Source: an uncultured Verrucomicrobiales bacterium
GTDB taxonomy: Bacteria; Verrucomicrobiota; Verrucomicrobiia; Verrucomicrobiales; DEV007
Assembly: GCA_937891465.1 (NCBI GenBank)
Contig: CALAHF010000164.1
Location: forward strand, 91,530 to 155,529
Length of the DNA: 64,000 nucleotides
Direction of reading: 5' to 3'
This document shows, piece by piece, positions 26,951 through 35,344 of this stretch. The notes beneath the pieces were generated by a model. That model was not told where the DNA came from and made no database searches. It was given only the letters and a program-made list of their open reading frames with translations. Position numbers and translations under genes: made by a program. Position 1 is the first letter of the stretch, and the number at the start of each line of letters is the position of its first letter.

Positions 26951-27879
26951 TTTCGTCCAGCGCCAGTGATTCAGGGGTTCCCGTCGTCGAGATCGAAAAA
27001 GGATCTTCGCTCGGCAAAGATGCGTGGTATCGTCTGCAAAAAAACAAGCTGGCGATGTTCAGCTTTTGGTTCTTCATCGCGATCACATTGATTTGTTTTG
27101 TTGTCCCGCTCATTCCAGGAATTCCGAATCCAAACAAGACATACCCGGATCTGAAATCGATGGACGCCTTTCAGTCTGCAGTTTCCAAAGACGGCGAGAA
27201 AGTCTTTTACCTGTTGGGCAGCGATTACCTTGGGCGGGATATTTTTTCAAGAATCCTCAGCGGTGGCCGCGTTTCTCTCGGAGTTGGATTTCTGGCGACA
27301 TTTGTTTCACTGACAATTGGTGTCCTTTACGGGGCGGTTGCTGGCTTTATCGGAGGTCGGCTCGACACGATCATGATGCGGATTGTCGACGTTTTATATG
27401 CGCTGCCGTTCATGATTTTGGTGATCATTCTCGTAACCATTTTCCAAAATAGTTTGTGGCTGCTGTTTGTTTGTATCGGCGCGGTGGAATGGCTCACCAT
27501 GTCGCGAATTGTCCGCGGACAGGTTCTGTCGCTGAAGAATCAGGAATTTGTTGAAGCGGCCCGCAGTCTTGGCCTTTCGAATTGGCGAATCATTATCCGC
27601 CATCTTATTCCTAACACGGTTGGGCCGGTCATCGTTTACACAACACTGACCGTTCCTGCCGTGATGCGCTTGGAAGCGATTCTGAGTTTTCTCGGTCTTG
27701 GAGTCCAGCCTCCTCATGCGAGTTGGGGTAGTCTCATCAAAGAAGGTGCCGATCGGATGGTGAGCGATCAGGCGTTGCTGATTTATCCAAGCATTGTGTT
27801 CGCAGCGACACTCTTCGCTCTGAACTTTTTGGGCGATGGCTTGCGCGATGCGTTGGATCCGAAAACTTCGAAAGATTGA
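26947..27879 (+). CDS. Peptide ABC transporter permease, OppC type
   Basis: A 310-residue permease. An N-terminal cytoplasmic tail and helix are followed by LLGSDYLGRDIFSRILSGGR, the hallmark of OppC/DppC, and the EAA loop (FVEAARSLGLSNWRIIIRHL). GLGVQPPHASWGSLIKEG is also typical. It forms a heterodimeric channel with the upstream OppB. The two ATPase genes (oppD, oppF) normally following are absent; after this gene the neighbouring genes are on the other strand, so the ATPases must be encoded elsewhere. Confidence 0.93.
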   Translation: MISSSASDSGVPVVEIEKGSSLGKDAWYRLQKNKLAMFSFWFFIAITLICFVVPLIPGIPNPNKTYPDLKSMDAFQSAVSKDGEKVFYLLGSDYLGRDIFSRILSGGRVSLGVGFLATFVSLTIGVLYGAVAGFIGGRLDTIMMRIVDVLYALPFMILVIILVTIFQNSLWLLFVCIGAVEWLTMSRIVRGQVLSLKNQEFVEAARSLGLSNWRIIIRHLIPNTVGPVIVYTTLTVPAVMRLEAILSFLGLGVQPPHASWGSLIKEGADRMVSDQALLIYPSIVFAATLFALNFLGDGLRDALDPKTSKD

Positions 27880-27891
27880 CTGACCGCTTGG

Positions 27892-28265
27892 TTAGCTGTG
27901 GTGATCTTCAGCAAGGTTTGCGTTTTCGCGGGTTTTGAAAAACATCCAAGCATGCATCAGAATTCCATAAGCAATCAGAGCATATGCGACCGAATTTAAA
28001 GCACCGCTGTACAGAGAAAGAAATTCCCAAGCGTTTCTGGACCTACGTCGCCATTGTTGATCATTCCCACAACCGGGAAAAAATAAAGGATATGGGCAAT
28101 GCCTGTGAGAAATGGGATTGATGCACCAATCGGGATTAAGAAGTTGTAGTGACGCTTTTCAGCCTGAAAAAGCAGAATCCCCGCTATGGCAATTACGACG
28201 TGTAAGAGTGGCCAAATAATCATGACGATCGCGTTGATCGCCTGATGCGATCGGGTTTGGTTCAA
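27892..28265 (-). pseudogene. Small membrane protein gene with a frameshift
   Basis: From 28265 the frame reads a multi-helix protein (AIVMIIWPLLHVVIAIAGIL, then FLIPIGASIPFLTGIAHIL) that stops at 27996. From about 28030 the next frame continues in the same style, WEFLSLYSGALNSVAYALIA then YGILMHAWMFFKTREN, to a TAA at 27892-27894. One missing base near 28028-28034, in a CTTGGG context, would join both into a four-helix protein of about 124 residues. It is either a fresh mutation or a sequencing error. The family is not recognised; it resembles small DUF membrane proteins of PVC bacteria. Confidence 0.65.
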
Positions 28266-28279
28266 TCATCCTCGTTTAA

Positions 28280-29104
28280 TTATAGTTCAATCTCAATTCC
28301 CGCGCTTTCGGCAACCTCGCGCATCCGCTCCAAGCCGACCTTCGCAGTTTCCAGCGGATCTTTGTCCCACCATTCCTGAGAAAAAAGTTCGAGGCTGAGC
28401 CATTTGTCGTAGCCTTTGCCTTTTAGCAATTCGAGCTCGGTTTTGAGATCGATCACCCCATCGCCAATCATGACGCGGTCGGGGTCTGTCTGCTGACCGG
28501 ATGGAATATTCGGATTGGCATCATTGATGTGATAATGGGCAATCCGTTCGAGCGGAAGCGCCTCAAGATCAGCCAAGGTCGTCTTATTATTCCAGTTGTG
28601 GAAGGCATCAAGAATGGTCACGCAGTCATCTGCTCCAGTGTTATCCATTACCGTGACGGTGTCTTCAACATTGTTGAGGCTTGCGAAAAAACTGATGTAT
28701 TCCAACACCGCCTGAACGCCCGTTTCGCGGCCGATTTGAAGCAAATCATTGTAGCCTTCATGGAGGTGATCGATTCCCGGCTGAATCAACGGCGGCGTGC
28801 AAACCATCAACGGAGCCTTGAGCCGAGCCGCCAATTCAAACCGCCGCCGCGCTTCATCCATCGAGAGTTTGTATTCCCAATCAACGCTTTCACCCCAGTT
28901 GCGAACCGCAATGAAACATGGAACCTCAAGGCCATAATCGGAGAGCGCTTTTTCGACATCCGAAATTTCGCCTCCTCGCCCGACATGTTCGTAAAGCTCG
29001 ACAGCCCACAGCTCGATGCCTTTGTAGCCAGCCTCACCCGTCACCCGGATTTTATCTAGCAGCGGGACTGGCTTGATCGTTGAAGAATTGAGAGAAAGAC
29101 GCAT
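28280..29104 (-). CDS. Sugar phosphate isomerase/epimerase (TIM barrel)
   Basis: A 274-residue AP endonuclease 2-like TIM barrel. YKGIELWAVELYEHVG is the first strand/helix pair, LMVCTPPLIQPGIDHLHEGY the third, LEYISFFASLNNVEDTV carries the first metal glutamate, ILDAFHNWNN an Asp-x-x-His, IAHYHINDANPN the next metal histidine, and WLSLELFSQEWW the last glutamate. No signal peptide is seen. The substrate is probably a sugar or inositol. It sits five bases after the propeller gene at 29110-30051 and probably shares its transcript. Confidence 0.88.
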   Translation of the reverse strand: MRLSLNSSTIKPVPLLDKIRVTGEAGYKGIELWAVELYEHVGRGGEISDVEKALSDYGLEVPCFIAVRNWGESVDWEYKLSMDEARRRFELAARLKAPLMVCTPPLIQPGIDHLHEGYNDLLQIGRETGVQAVLEYISFFASLNNVEDTVTVMDNTGADDCVTILDAFHNWNNKTTLADLEALPLERIAHYHINDANPNIPSGQQTDPDRVMIGDGVIDLKTELELLKGKGYDKWLSLELFSQEWWDKDPLETAKVGLERMREVAESAGIEIEL

Positions 29105-29109
29105 GAAAA

Positions 29110-30051
29110 TTACTTTTTAAGAGCTGCGAGTTTTTTGCGAACGAGAGCCGATTGCTCTGCATCGAGGATCTGCCAGCAGGCCAGTCCGTTGCCAACCAGT
29201 TCCCACTCATCAAATTCCCAGACGACTTTCTTATCGCGAGTGATTTCAAAAATCTGCGGGTTCTTGTCACCCGCATGGCAGTTGCCGATGATGAGGTTCC
29301 CGTTTGGGAGTTCCTGCAAACAAGTGGTCCAGGCCAGTTCGATCTCCGTGCCGGGGACTTTTTTCGTGATGTCCCAGACGACTTCTTTCTCCGGCGAAAC
29401 TTCAATGACGCTGTTCCCACTTCCGGTCGCGATCAGCGTGTTGCCGTTCTTCAAACGAATCGCTCCATAAACCCGCGTGTCGGTAAGATATTCCCAGACA
29501 ACCTTGCCCTCGGTATCGTATTCGGTGACCACTCCTGGCTGCTCCGCGCAGGCGAGATAATTACCATTATCCAACATCCGAACGAGCCGAGTTTTCTTGC
29601 GGCCGCCTTCACCCATCGGAATTTCTTTCACGAGTTTCCCGTCTTTATCCACGTGGGCGAAGCGCCCGACGCCACTTTCAGCGATCATAGTCTGGCCATT
29701 CTCCAATCGAGCAAACGCATGGACATCGACGCCTTTACCGTCATTTCCATTGGCGGTTTTTGATTCGTAATCCCACACCACTTCTTTCCCCAGCGTGATT
29801 TCCTGAGTTCGTGTCCACGTGTCGTGAAACAAGATATTCCCATTGTCCATGAGATGCACATCGTGATGCCCTGTGTGGCCTTTTTCAGGACCAGCCGTGT
29901 CGTGTTTCCAGAGGATTTCTCCTTTTGAATCACAAATGGCGAGAACATTTTTGCCATACGACGCCCCAACAAGGACAAGTCGATCATCTTGCGAAAACGC
30001 AAAGGTGGATAAGAACAAACTACAAAGCACGAGGCCACGAAATAATCTCAT
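29110..30051 (-). CDS. Secreted beta-propeller (PQQ/WD40-like) protein
   Basis: A 313-residue protein with a signal peptide (residues 1-20, ending STFAFSQ) and repeated blades of the form GxIxWxHD, DNGNILFHD, ENGQTMIAESGVGR, DNGNYLACAEQPG, KNGNTLIATGSGNS and PNGNLIIGNCHAGD. The recurrent NGN/NGQ turn followed by two hydrophobic strands is typical of PQQ-like or arylsulfotransferase-like six-bladed propellers. No catalytic residues can be assigned. It is probably extracytoplasmic and transcribed with the isomerase/epimerase gene five bases downstream, suggesting a shared sugar pathway. Confidence 0.8.
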   Translation of the reverse strand: MRLFRGLVLCSLFLSTFAFSQDDRLVLVGASYGKNVLAICDSKGEILWKHDTAGPEKGHTGHHDVHLMDNGNILFHDTWTRTQEITLGKEVVWDYESKTANGNDGKGVDVHAFARLENGQTMIAESGVGRFAHVDKDGKLVKEIPMGEGGRKKTRLVRMLDNGNYLACAEQPGVVTEYDTEGKVVWEYLTDTRVYGAIRLKNGNTLIATGSGNSVIEVSPEKEVVWDITKKVPGTEIELAWTTCLQELPNGNLIIGNCHAGDKNPQIFEITRDKKVVWEFDEWELVGNGLACWQILDAEQSALVRKKLAALKK

Positions 30052-30129
30052 GGCAGACTTTTACCGTAAATCCCGTCGTGAGACGACTCTTTTCAGAAAC
30101 TTAATGGTGGTGGGGTTCCCCGCACCGAC

Positions 30130-31584
30130 TCAGGTTCCGCTCTGATAGTTCACCGGCTCTTCAGTAATAGTGATGTCGTGCGGATGGCTTTCTTTTAAGC
30201 CACCCGCCGTAATCCGAACAAACTGAGCGCGTTCGCGAAGCTCTTTTAAATTCGAGGCACCGACGTAACCCATGCCGCTTCGCAATCCGCCGAGCAATTG
30301 GAAAACAGTGTCGTTCAACGGTCCGCGATAGGGAACCCGCGCTTCGACCCCCTCTGCAACCAGTTTACCGGATGAATTCTGACCGTAACGATCGCCCGAT
30401 CCTTTGCGCATCGCTTTGACCGATCCCATGCCGCGATACTCTTTCCAGGTCCGCCCTTGGTAATTCACCATCGAACCAGGGCTTTCTTTACAACCAGCGA
30501 GGAGTGAACCCAGCATCACCAAATCAGCGCCTGCTGCGAGTGCTTTCACGACATCACCCGAGTAACGAATGCCACCATCCGCGATGACCGAAACACCCGC
30601 TTCATGGCAAACGTCGCCGACATTCTGAATCGCAGAAAACTGTGGCGTTCCCACACCGGCAATCACGCGCGTTGTGCAAATAGAACCGGGACCAACCCCG
30701 ACTTTCACTGCATTTGCTCCCGCAGAAATCAAATCAGCAGCCCCCTCGGCAGTGACCACATTTCCGGCCACCACATCCGCTCCACCGATCGAGCGCAGTT
30801 TTTCAATCACTTCGAAAACCCGAGTCGTGTGCCCTGTCGCGGCATCGATAAATACCGCATCGGCACCTGCCGCGATCATTGCTTCAGCACGCTCAAAGTA
30901 GTCAGGGCCAACCCCGATTGCCGCTCCCACCATCAGCTGGCCATTGTTATCTTTAGCGGCGTTGAGGTATTGCTCGCGCTTCTCGATATCCTGCGCGGTA
31001 ATCATTCCGGTCAACTTTCCTTCAGCATCGACCAGGGGAAGTTTTTCAATACGGTGCTCATACAACAACCGCTGGGCATCTTTCTGATTCGTGTCCATCG
31101 GCGCAGACACCAGTTTTTCGCGCGGCGTCATCACATCGCCGACTGTTTTGGCCGACTCCTGAATAATCCAAATATCACGGCTCGTGACCATCCCGACGAG
31201 ACGTCCCTCTCCATCAACCACAGGGAATCCATTCACGCCCCGCTTATTCATAATCCGCTGGAGATCAAATAGCGTCGTGCCCGCAGTCACCGTAAATGGA
31301 TCCGTGATGACCATGTTTTCCGATCGCTTCACTTTCGCGACCATGTTGGCCTGATCCTCGATCGGCATATTGCGGTGAATCACCCCGAGACCGCCCTCGC
31401 GAGCCAACGCGATGGCCAATTCCGATTCGGTGACGGTATCCATCGCCGAAGAAACAATCGGAATTTTCAGCGAAATCCCGCTAGTGAGTTGCGTTGCAAG
31501 TTCCGTATCCGCCGGCAATATGGCGCTTTTTTGTGGAACCAGTAGAACGTCGTCAAAACTTAATCCGAGTGGAAGGTCTCCCAT
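30130..31584 (-). CDS. guaB: Inosine-5'-monophosphate dehydrogenase
   Basis: A 484-residue cytosolic enzyme oxidising IMP to XMP, the committed step of GMP synthesis. The (beta/alpha)8 barrel is interrupted by a CBS pair (about residues 95-205: [20 protein letters not shown] and the matching [18 protein letters not shown]). The catalytic cysteine loop is [13 protein letters not shown], and the flap ends in [11 protein letters not shown]. Length and all motifs are standard. It is likely transcribed alone; about 78 bases separate it from the propeller gene downstream. Confidence 0.97.
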   Translation of the reverse strand: MGDLPLGLSFDDVLLVPQKSAILPADTELATQLTSGISLKIPIVSSAMDTVTESELAIALAREGGLGVIHRNMPIEDQANMVAKVKRSENMVITDPFTVTAGTTLFDLQRIMNKRGVNGFPVVDGEGRLVGMVTSRDIWIIQESAKTVGDVMTPREKLVSAPMDTNQKDAQRLLYEHRIEKLPLVDAEGKLTGMITAQDIEKREQYLNAAKDNNGQLMVGAAIGVGPDYFERAEAMIAAGADAVFIDAATGHTTRVFEVIEKLRSIGGADVVAGNVVTAEGAADLISAGANAVKVGVGPGSICTTRVIAGVGTPQFSAIQNVGDVCHEAGVSVIADGGIRYSGDVVKALAAGADLVMLGSLLAGCKESPGSMVNYQGRTWKEYRGMGSVKAMRKGSGDRYGQNSSGKLVAEGVEARVPYRGPLNDTVFQLLGGLRSGMGYVGASNLKELRERAQFVRITAGGLKESHPHDITITEEPVNYQSGT

Positions 31585-31628
31585 GGAAAGGTTTAATGAG
31601 AAGAACGCCCTCTTTCAACTGATAAATC

Positions 31629-32099
31629 GTGTTGTGGCAAAAATTCTCGATTAGGAACTTATGGGACTTACGCGTGAATCTGGGAAATGCAGAGTTCCAA
31701 AGCCCCACAGAAATACTAAGTGGTTTGGCACCACAATTCAAAATTCCCGCTCATTCCAAACCCTTCGTTGAAATCCCCCTAAGAAAAATTGGCGGAACGG
31801 GAAGCGGAAATGAGCTGCTTACTAGAATCCGCAAAGAATTTCCGAGTGTGCTACGCTATCATCCAAAATCTAAAAAATTTGTAGAATCACCCGACAATTT
31901 CTGGGTTGTTAGAGTGCAGCCACGGGCTTGATCTCTTCGGATTGTGGTGTTCGGGACTCCGGCTGAACACGAAAGAACCTCTCAAATTGAATTGAAACCA
32001 GATATGGGGAGTTCCGCCTCATTTCTACTGAGCGAAAACCACCAATTGGAAGAGGCACTAAGTATCATCAGGAACGCCGCCAGGCTTAAAGGCACCTAA
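31629..32099 (+). pseudogene. Gene remnant with an in-frame stop
   Basis: From a possible GTG at 31629 the frame codes for 100 residues (with PFVEIPLRKIGGTGSGNELL and PSVLRYHPKSKKFVESPDNF) to a TGA at 31929-31931. The same frame then continues, without another stop, as SLRIVVFGTPAEHERTSQIE and FLLSENHQLEEALSIIRNAA to a TAA at 32097-32099. The composition on both sides of the TGA looks protein-like, so I read this as one gene of about 157 codons broken by a nonsense change. The family is unknown. It fills most of the otherwise empty 600 bases between guaB and the next gene. Confidence 0.4.
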
Positions 32100-32186
32100 A
32101 ATTACTTATTTTTTCTGATTAACGTCAAAGGCCTGCCACCCGCTATGGGCAGCACACCTCCGATTCAGGAATGATGTTTGAAATTG

Positions 32187-32657
32187 TCATTTCGCTTTCG
32201 AGTTCTTGGCGGTAGCAGGTTGGTCAGCAGCGTCTTGTTGGGCTTGTGTTGGTTTTTTGCGTCCGCTTCGCCGGTCGTCCAGTTCAACAAGAAAGGACTC
32301 AACTCTCTTTGAGTAGTCATGTGTATCGACAGCGAGTTTGGGAAAAACGCCAATCGAAAGGTGATCCGCCGGAATCCGCTCCGTTACAATGATCTGGCCG
32401 ACTAGATCATCAAAGTCCACCTCATTACCATCTTGGTAATGTCCAACAAACGTCAGCAGCTGTTCATAACCGAAATTCGCCTTCGTGGATCGAATCCGCC
32501 AAGCCCGCGCCGCCCACCAATGGTCTCGAAGATCCAGCGTCTCCTCATGCGTCCATCCGTGGCGACGCAAAGCTGCCTCAAGTTGAGGCTCAAATCGTTT
32601 AACTTTGATCGTGCCTATGTTTTTTATTGAATAAATACATTCAACAAGGGTTAACAA
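32187..32657 (-). CDS. Hypothetical protein
   Basis: A 156-residue protein with a protein-like core (EPQLEAALRRHGWTHEETLD, then DHWWAARAWRIRST and YEQLLTFVGHYQDGNEVDF) and a charged C-terminal tail rich in K, Q and A (RRSGRKKPTQAQQDAADQPA). I do not recognise a family. The aromatic-rich HWWAARAWRI stretch and the rest look structured and soluble. It stands alone, next to a gene remnant on one side and a degenerate repeat on the other, so it may be accessory DNA. Confidence 0.55.
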   Translation of the reverse strand: MLTLVECIYSIKNIGTIKVKRFEPQLEAALRRHGWTHEETLDLRDHWWAARAWRIRSTKANFGYEQLLTFVGHYQDGNEVDFDDLVGQIIVTERIPADHLSIGVFPKLAVDTHDYSKRVESFLVELDDRRSGRKKPTQAQQDAADQPATAKNSKAK

Positions 32658-32814
32658 ATGGCCGATGTAATCTTAATCATGCTCCCCCATTATTTCGATT
32701 CCGAAACAGGTTGATCAACAGAACGAGAACTTGAAAGAATTGAGGAGGAATTTTCGGGAATGAAATCGGACCGCAAGCCCCTCCAATCTCCAATTTCCCC
32801 CCCCTCTCCGTCAC

Positions 32815-32855
32815 CACAAACCAACCCTATTCGTTCATCGAACGCACCCTATCGG
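32815..32855 (-). repeat. Short dispersed repeat
   Basis: The plus strand reads CAAACCAACCCTATTCGTTC followed by ATCGAACGCACCCTATCGGATCG without break. On the minus strand this is the GTTCGATGAA-CGAATAGGGTTGGTT form of the family, matching 3621-3660. It lies just after the end of the serine acetyltransferase gene. Confidence 0.6.
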
Positions 32856-32870
32856 ATCGATAAACTCGAC

Positions 32871-33803
32871 TCAAATATCGAAACTGTTTTCCACGGCGAA
32901 GGGCTCGCCGGTCTTCTTATCAAGAATCCGCAATTCATCGCCTACGGCAGTCACGAATGAGTTCTCGGGAATGCTCTTCATGAGAAATACGCCCGCTCCA
33001 ATGGTTGATTTGGCACCGAGCGTGGTTTCGCCGCCGAGCACCGTAGCATTCGGATAAACGACGACGCCGTCTTCCACATTCGGATGCCGTTTGTTGCCTT
33101 TGACAACGCGACCGTTTTCGTCTTTTGGAAAATTCCGCGCCCCGAGCGTTACGCCGTGATAGAGCTTCACGTGGTTTCCAATCACGCAGGTTTCGCCAAT
33201 GACGACGCCGGTGCCGTGATCGATAAAAAAGTGGCTTCCGATCGCAGCGCCGGGGTGAATATCAATCCCTGTCAACGAATGGGCATACTCCGTCATGATA
33301 CGTGGAATCAACGGAACATCCTGATCGTAAAGCTGTTTCGCGCAACGCTGAATCGCAATCGCCTCGATGCACGGATAGGCTAAAATGATCTCGTCGAAGT
33401 TCTTCGCCGCTGGATCGCCTTCGTAAGCCGCCTCCACATCGGTGCGGAGCAATTCCCGAATTTCAGGGAGACCGCTCAAAAATTTACAGATCAGCTTATA
33501 CGCTTCTGCGGCATGGATACCATTTCCCGAAGTGTCATCCCGAAGCCGCAGGGTCTTCGCCACTTCAATTTCAAGCGTTTGCACCAAGTCACCAATACGC
33601 TCGCCGGTGATCATTTCCAATTCGTCAGCCGGGATCGGCTCTGCATCGTGATACCCGGGGAAAAGCAATTGGAGCAAGCGGTCACACGTCGCCACGATCG
33701 TTCGTTTCGAAGGCAGATTGCTGCATTCCATTCGGTTGATGCCGCCGGTTTCCTGATAGGACTTTACGAGATTGTCCGAAATTGTTCGCTGTATGCAATC
33801 CAT
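32871..33803 (-). CDS. cysE: Serine O-acetyltransferase, EpsC/CysE type
   Basis: A 310-residue cytosolic enzyme making O-acetylserine for cysteine synthesis. The N-terminal helical domain runs to about residue 185 (DVEAAYEGDPAAKNFDEIIL, then YPCIEAIAIQRCAKQLY). The left-handed beta helix has GIDIHPGAAIGSHFFIDHGT and VVIGETCVIGNHVKLYHGVT, with the catalytic H-D and GAR turn. HPNVEDGVVVYPNATVLGG continues the hexapeptide repeats. The long N-terminus fits the EpsC branch. Sulfate released by the two sulfatases could feed this pathway, but that link is inference only. Confidence 0.92.
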   Translation of the reverse strand: MDCIQRTISDNLVKSYQETGGINRMECSNLPSKRTIVATCDRLLQLLFPGYHDAEPIPADELEMITGERIGDLVQTLEIEVAKTLRLRDDTSGNGIHAAEAYKLICKFLSGLPEIRELLRTDVEAAYEGDPAAKNFDEIILAYPCIEAIAIQRCAKQLYDQDVPLIPRIMTEYAHSLTGIDIHPGAAIGSHFFIDHGTGVVIGETCVIGNHVKLYHGVTLGARNFPKDENGRVVKGNKRHPNVEDGVVVYPNATVLGGETTLGAKSTIGAGVFLMKSIPENSFVTAVGDELRILDKKTGEPFAVENSFDI

Positions 33804-33849
33804 GCTTGAATGGTTTCGCTAAGGCGGAAAACTAACGCTGGTCAAGACG

Positions 33850-35211
33850 ATGCCAACTGAATTTCCTAACTCCGCACATTTTGCGAACGCACTGGCTTTC
33901 ATCAAACCATGGCGACGGTATCAGGCGCGGGTATTGGAAAAACTCCCTCGTTTTTTGAAAGACGGCCATTTCCACCTCGTGGCCGCACCGGGTTCAGGAA
34001 AAACGGTGCTCGGGCTGGAAATCATCCGTCAATTAGGCCAGCCCACGCTGGTTTTGGCGCCAACGCTGGCGATCCGGGAACAATGGATCTATCGGCTGAC
34101 GGCCGATTTTTTAAAGGAAGGCGAATCGACCGATTGGCTTTCACGCGATTTGAAAAAACCAGCGACCGTCACCATCACCACCTACCAATCGCTCAGCTCG
34201 GAATTTCGCAACGAAGGCGGCGGCGACGATTTGATCAAACGACTTCGCGAAGTCGGAATTTCAGTGCTCGTTGTCGATGAAGCCCATCACCTCCGGGCCG
34301 TTTGGTGGAAATGCCTTTCCACGGTGAAAGACGCCATCGAGAACCCAGTCGTGGTTTCTCTGACAGCCACGCCGCCGATCGATGTTCCCCAATCGGAATG
34401 GAATCGGTATGCGATGTTTTGTGGCGAGGTTGACGAAGAAGTAGGCGTTCCCGAGCTCGTCGCCGAGGGCAATCTCTGCCCGCATCAGGATTATGTGTTG
34501 CTGAGCACGCCGACGGGAAAATACGTCGATGAACTGAAACGATTTCGCGAAGGCGTTGCGACGTTGATTCTTGATCTGCAACTCGATATCGAGCTCGCTG
34601 AAGCATTTGGGTTCAACTCGCCGGGCGAGTGGATTTCGGAGCAAAACGATCGGGATTCTCTGCGAAAAAATCAGGCGTTTTATCTTGGGCTGGCGATTTT
34701 TCTGCAAAAAACGGCCGGCTACATTCCGGCGAAAGTTCGGGAGATTTTCAATATCGTTGGCGACGAATTGCCAGATCAACTCGACACCCAATGGACCGAG
34801 GGATTGCTACAGGGACTGATTTTTGATTTTCGTGAACGCATCGAAAAAACCGAAGGCATCGCGGAACACGTGAAACCGGGGCTCGTTGAACTCGAGAAGC
34901 GAATGCGGGATCTCGGCGCGATTGAGAAAGGGCGCGTCGTTTTGACCGGCACGAAGGAGAACGACAAAATCCTGCGGGATTGCCGTTCCGAAAGCACTCG
35001 GCGCGAAAAAGTCGTTCGCCAAAATCTTTTCGAGACAGTTGCGGCGAAGCGGCTTTGGTCGCCACAAACTTCATTTCGTTCGCAGTCGCGAGGGGAAGGA
35101 TCATCTCCTCGAAGCACGAAAACAGGCTTTGCTCCAGCACTTCGATTTCCAGACGGAAACGCAAGTTTGTTGGAAGGCGGAGTGAGACTTTTCGATCCAA
35201 CAGCAATATAA
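33850..35211 (+). CDS. Truncated DEAD/DEAH-box superfamily 2 helicase
   Basis: The first RecA-like domain is intact: YQARVLEKLPRFLKDGHFHL, Walker A HLVAAPGSGKT near residue 45, VLAPTLAIREQW, TITTYQSLSSEF, motif II VVDEAHHLRAVW and motif III SLTATPP. A helical region follows. Just after VLTGTKENDKILRD (about residue 376, base 34978) similarity to a helicase ends: the second RecA domain is missing and the last 75 residues are basic, serine-rich and repeat-encoded, ending DPTAI with a stop inside the repeat at 35193-35310. Full-length relatives are much longer. Probably inactive. It diverges from cysE. Confidence 0.8.
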   Translation: MPTEFPNSAHFANALAFIKPWRRYQARVLEKLPRFLKDGHFHLVAAPGSGKTVLGLEIIRQLGQPTLVLAPTLAIREQWIYRLTADFLKEGESTDWLSRDLKKPATVTITTYQSLSSEFRNEGGGDDLIKRLREVGISVLVVDEAHHLRAVWWKCLSTVKDAIENPVVVSLTATPPIDVPQSEWNRYAMFCGEVDEEVGVPELVAEGNLCPHQDYVLLSTPTGKYVDELKRFREGVATLILDLQLDIELAEAFGFNSPGEWISEQNDRDSLRKNQAFYLGLAIFLQKTAGYIPAKVREIFNIVGDELPDQLDTQWTEGLLQGLIFDFRERIEKTEGIAEHVKPGLVELEKRMRDLGAIEKGRVVLTGTKENDKILRDCRSESTRREKVVRQNLFETVAAKRLWSPQTSFRSQSRGEGSSPRSTKTGFAPALRFPDGNASLLEGGVRLFDPTAI

Positions 35212-35310
35212 GACCGGCGATACCGCCTGTCAGAACCCCACCAATTCGCGACGACGTTTTTGTTGAAATACAACGAACTAACCCTGACGCTATTTGGTCG
35301 GGTTGGTTGA
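35193..35310 (+). repeat. Long dispersed repeat, subtype 1, copy B
   Basis: It matches 171-314: CGATCCAACAGCAAT, CGGCGATACCGCCTGT, AACCCCACCA, TTCGCGACGAC, AACTAACCCTGACGC and ATTTGGTCGGGTTGGTT. It contributes the last four codons and the stop (TAA at 35209-35211) of the truncated helicase and runs up to the transposase remnant. Confidence 0.7.
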
Positions 35311-35344
35311 CGGTGTTTGTTTTGGTGTAAAAAGTCGAGTCGTG

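Noticed and set aside
30077..30095. Hairpin GTCGT-GAG-ACGAC followed by TCTTTTC
   Set aside because: It would terminate only plus-strand transcription, while both neighbouring genes are on the minus strand; no minus-strand T run follows.
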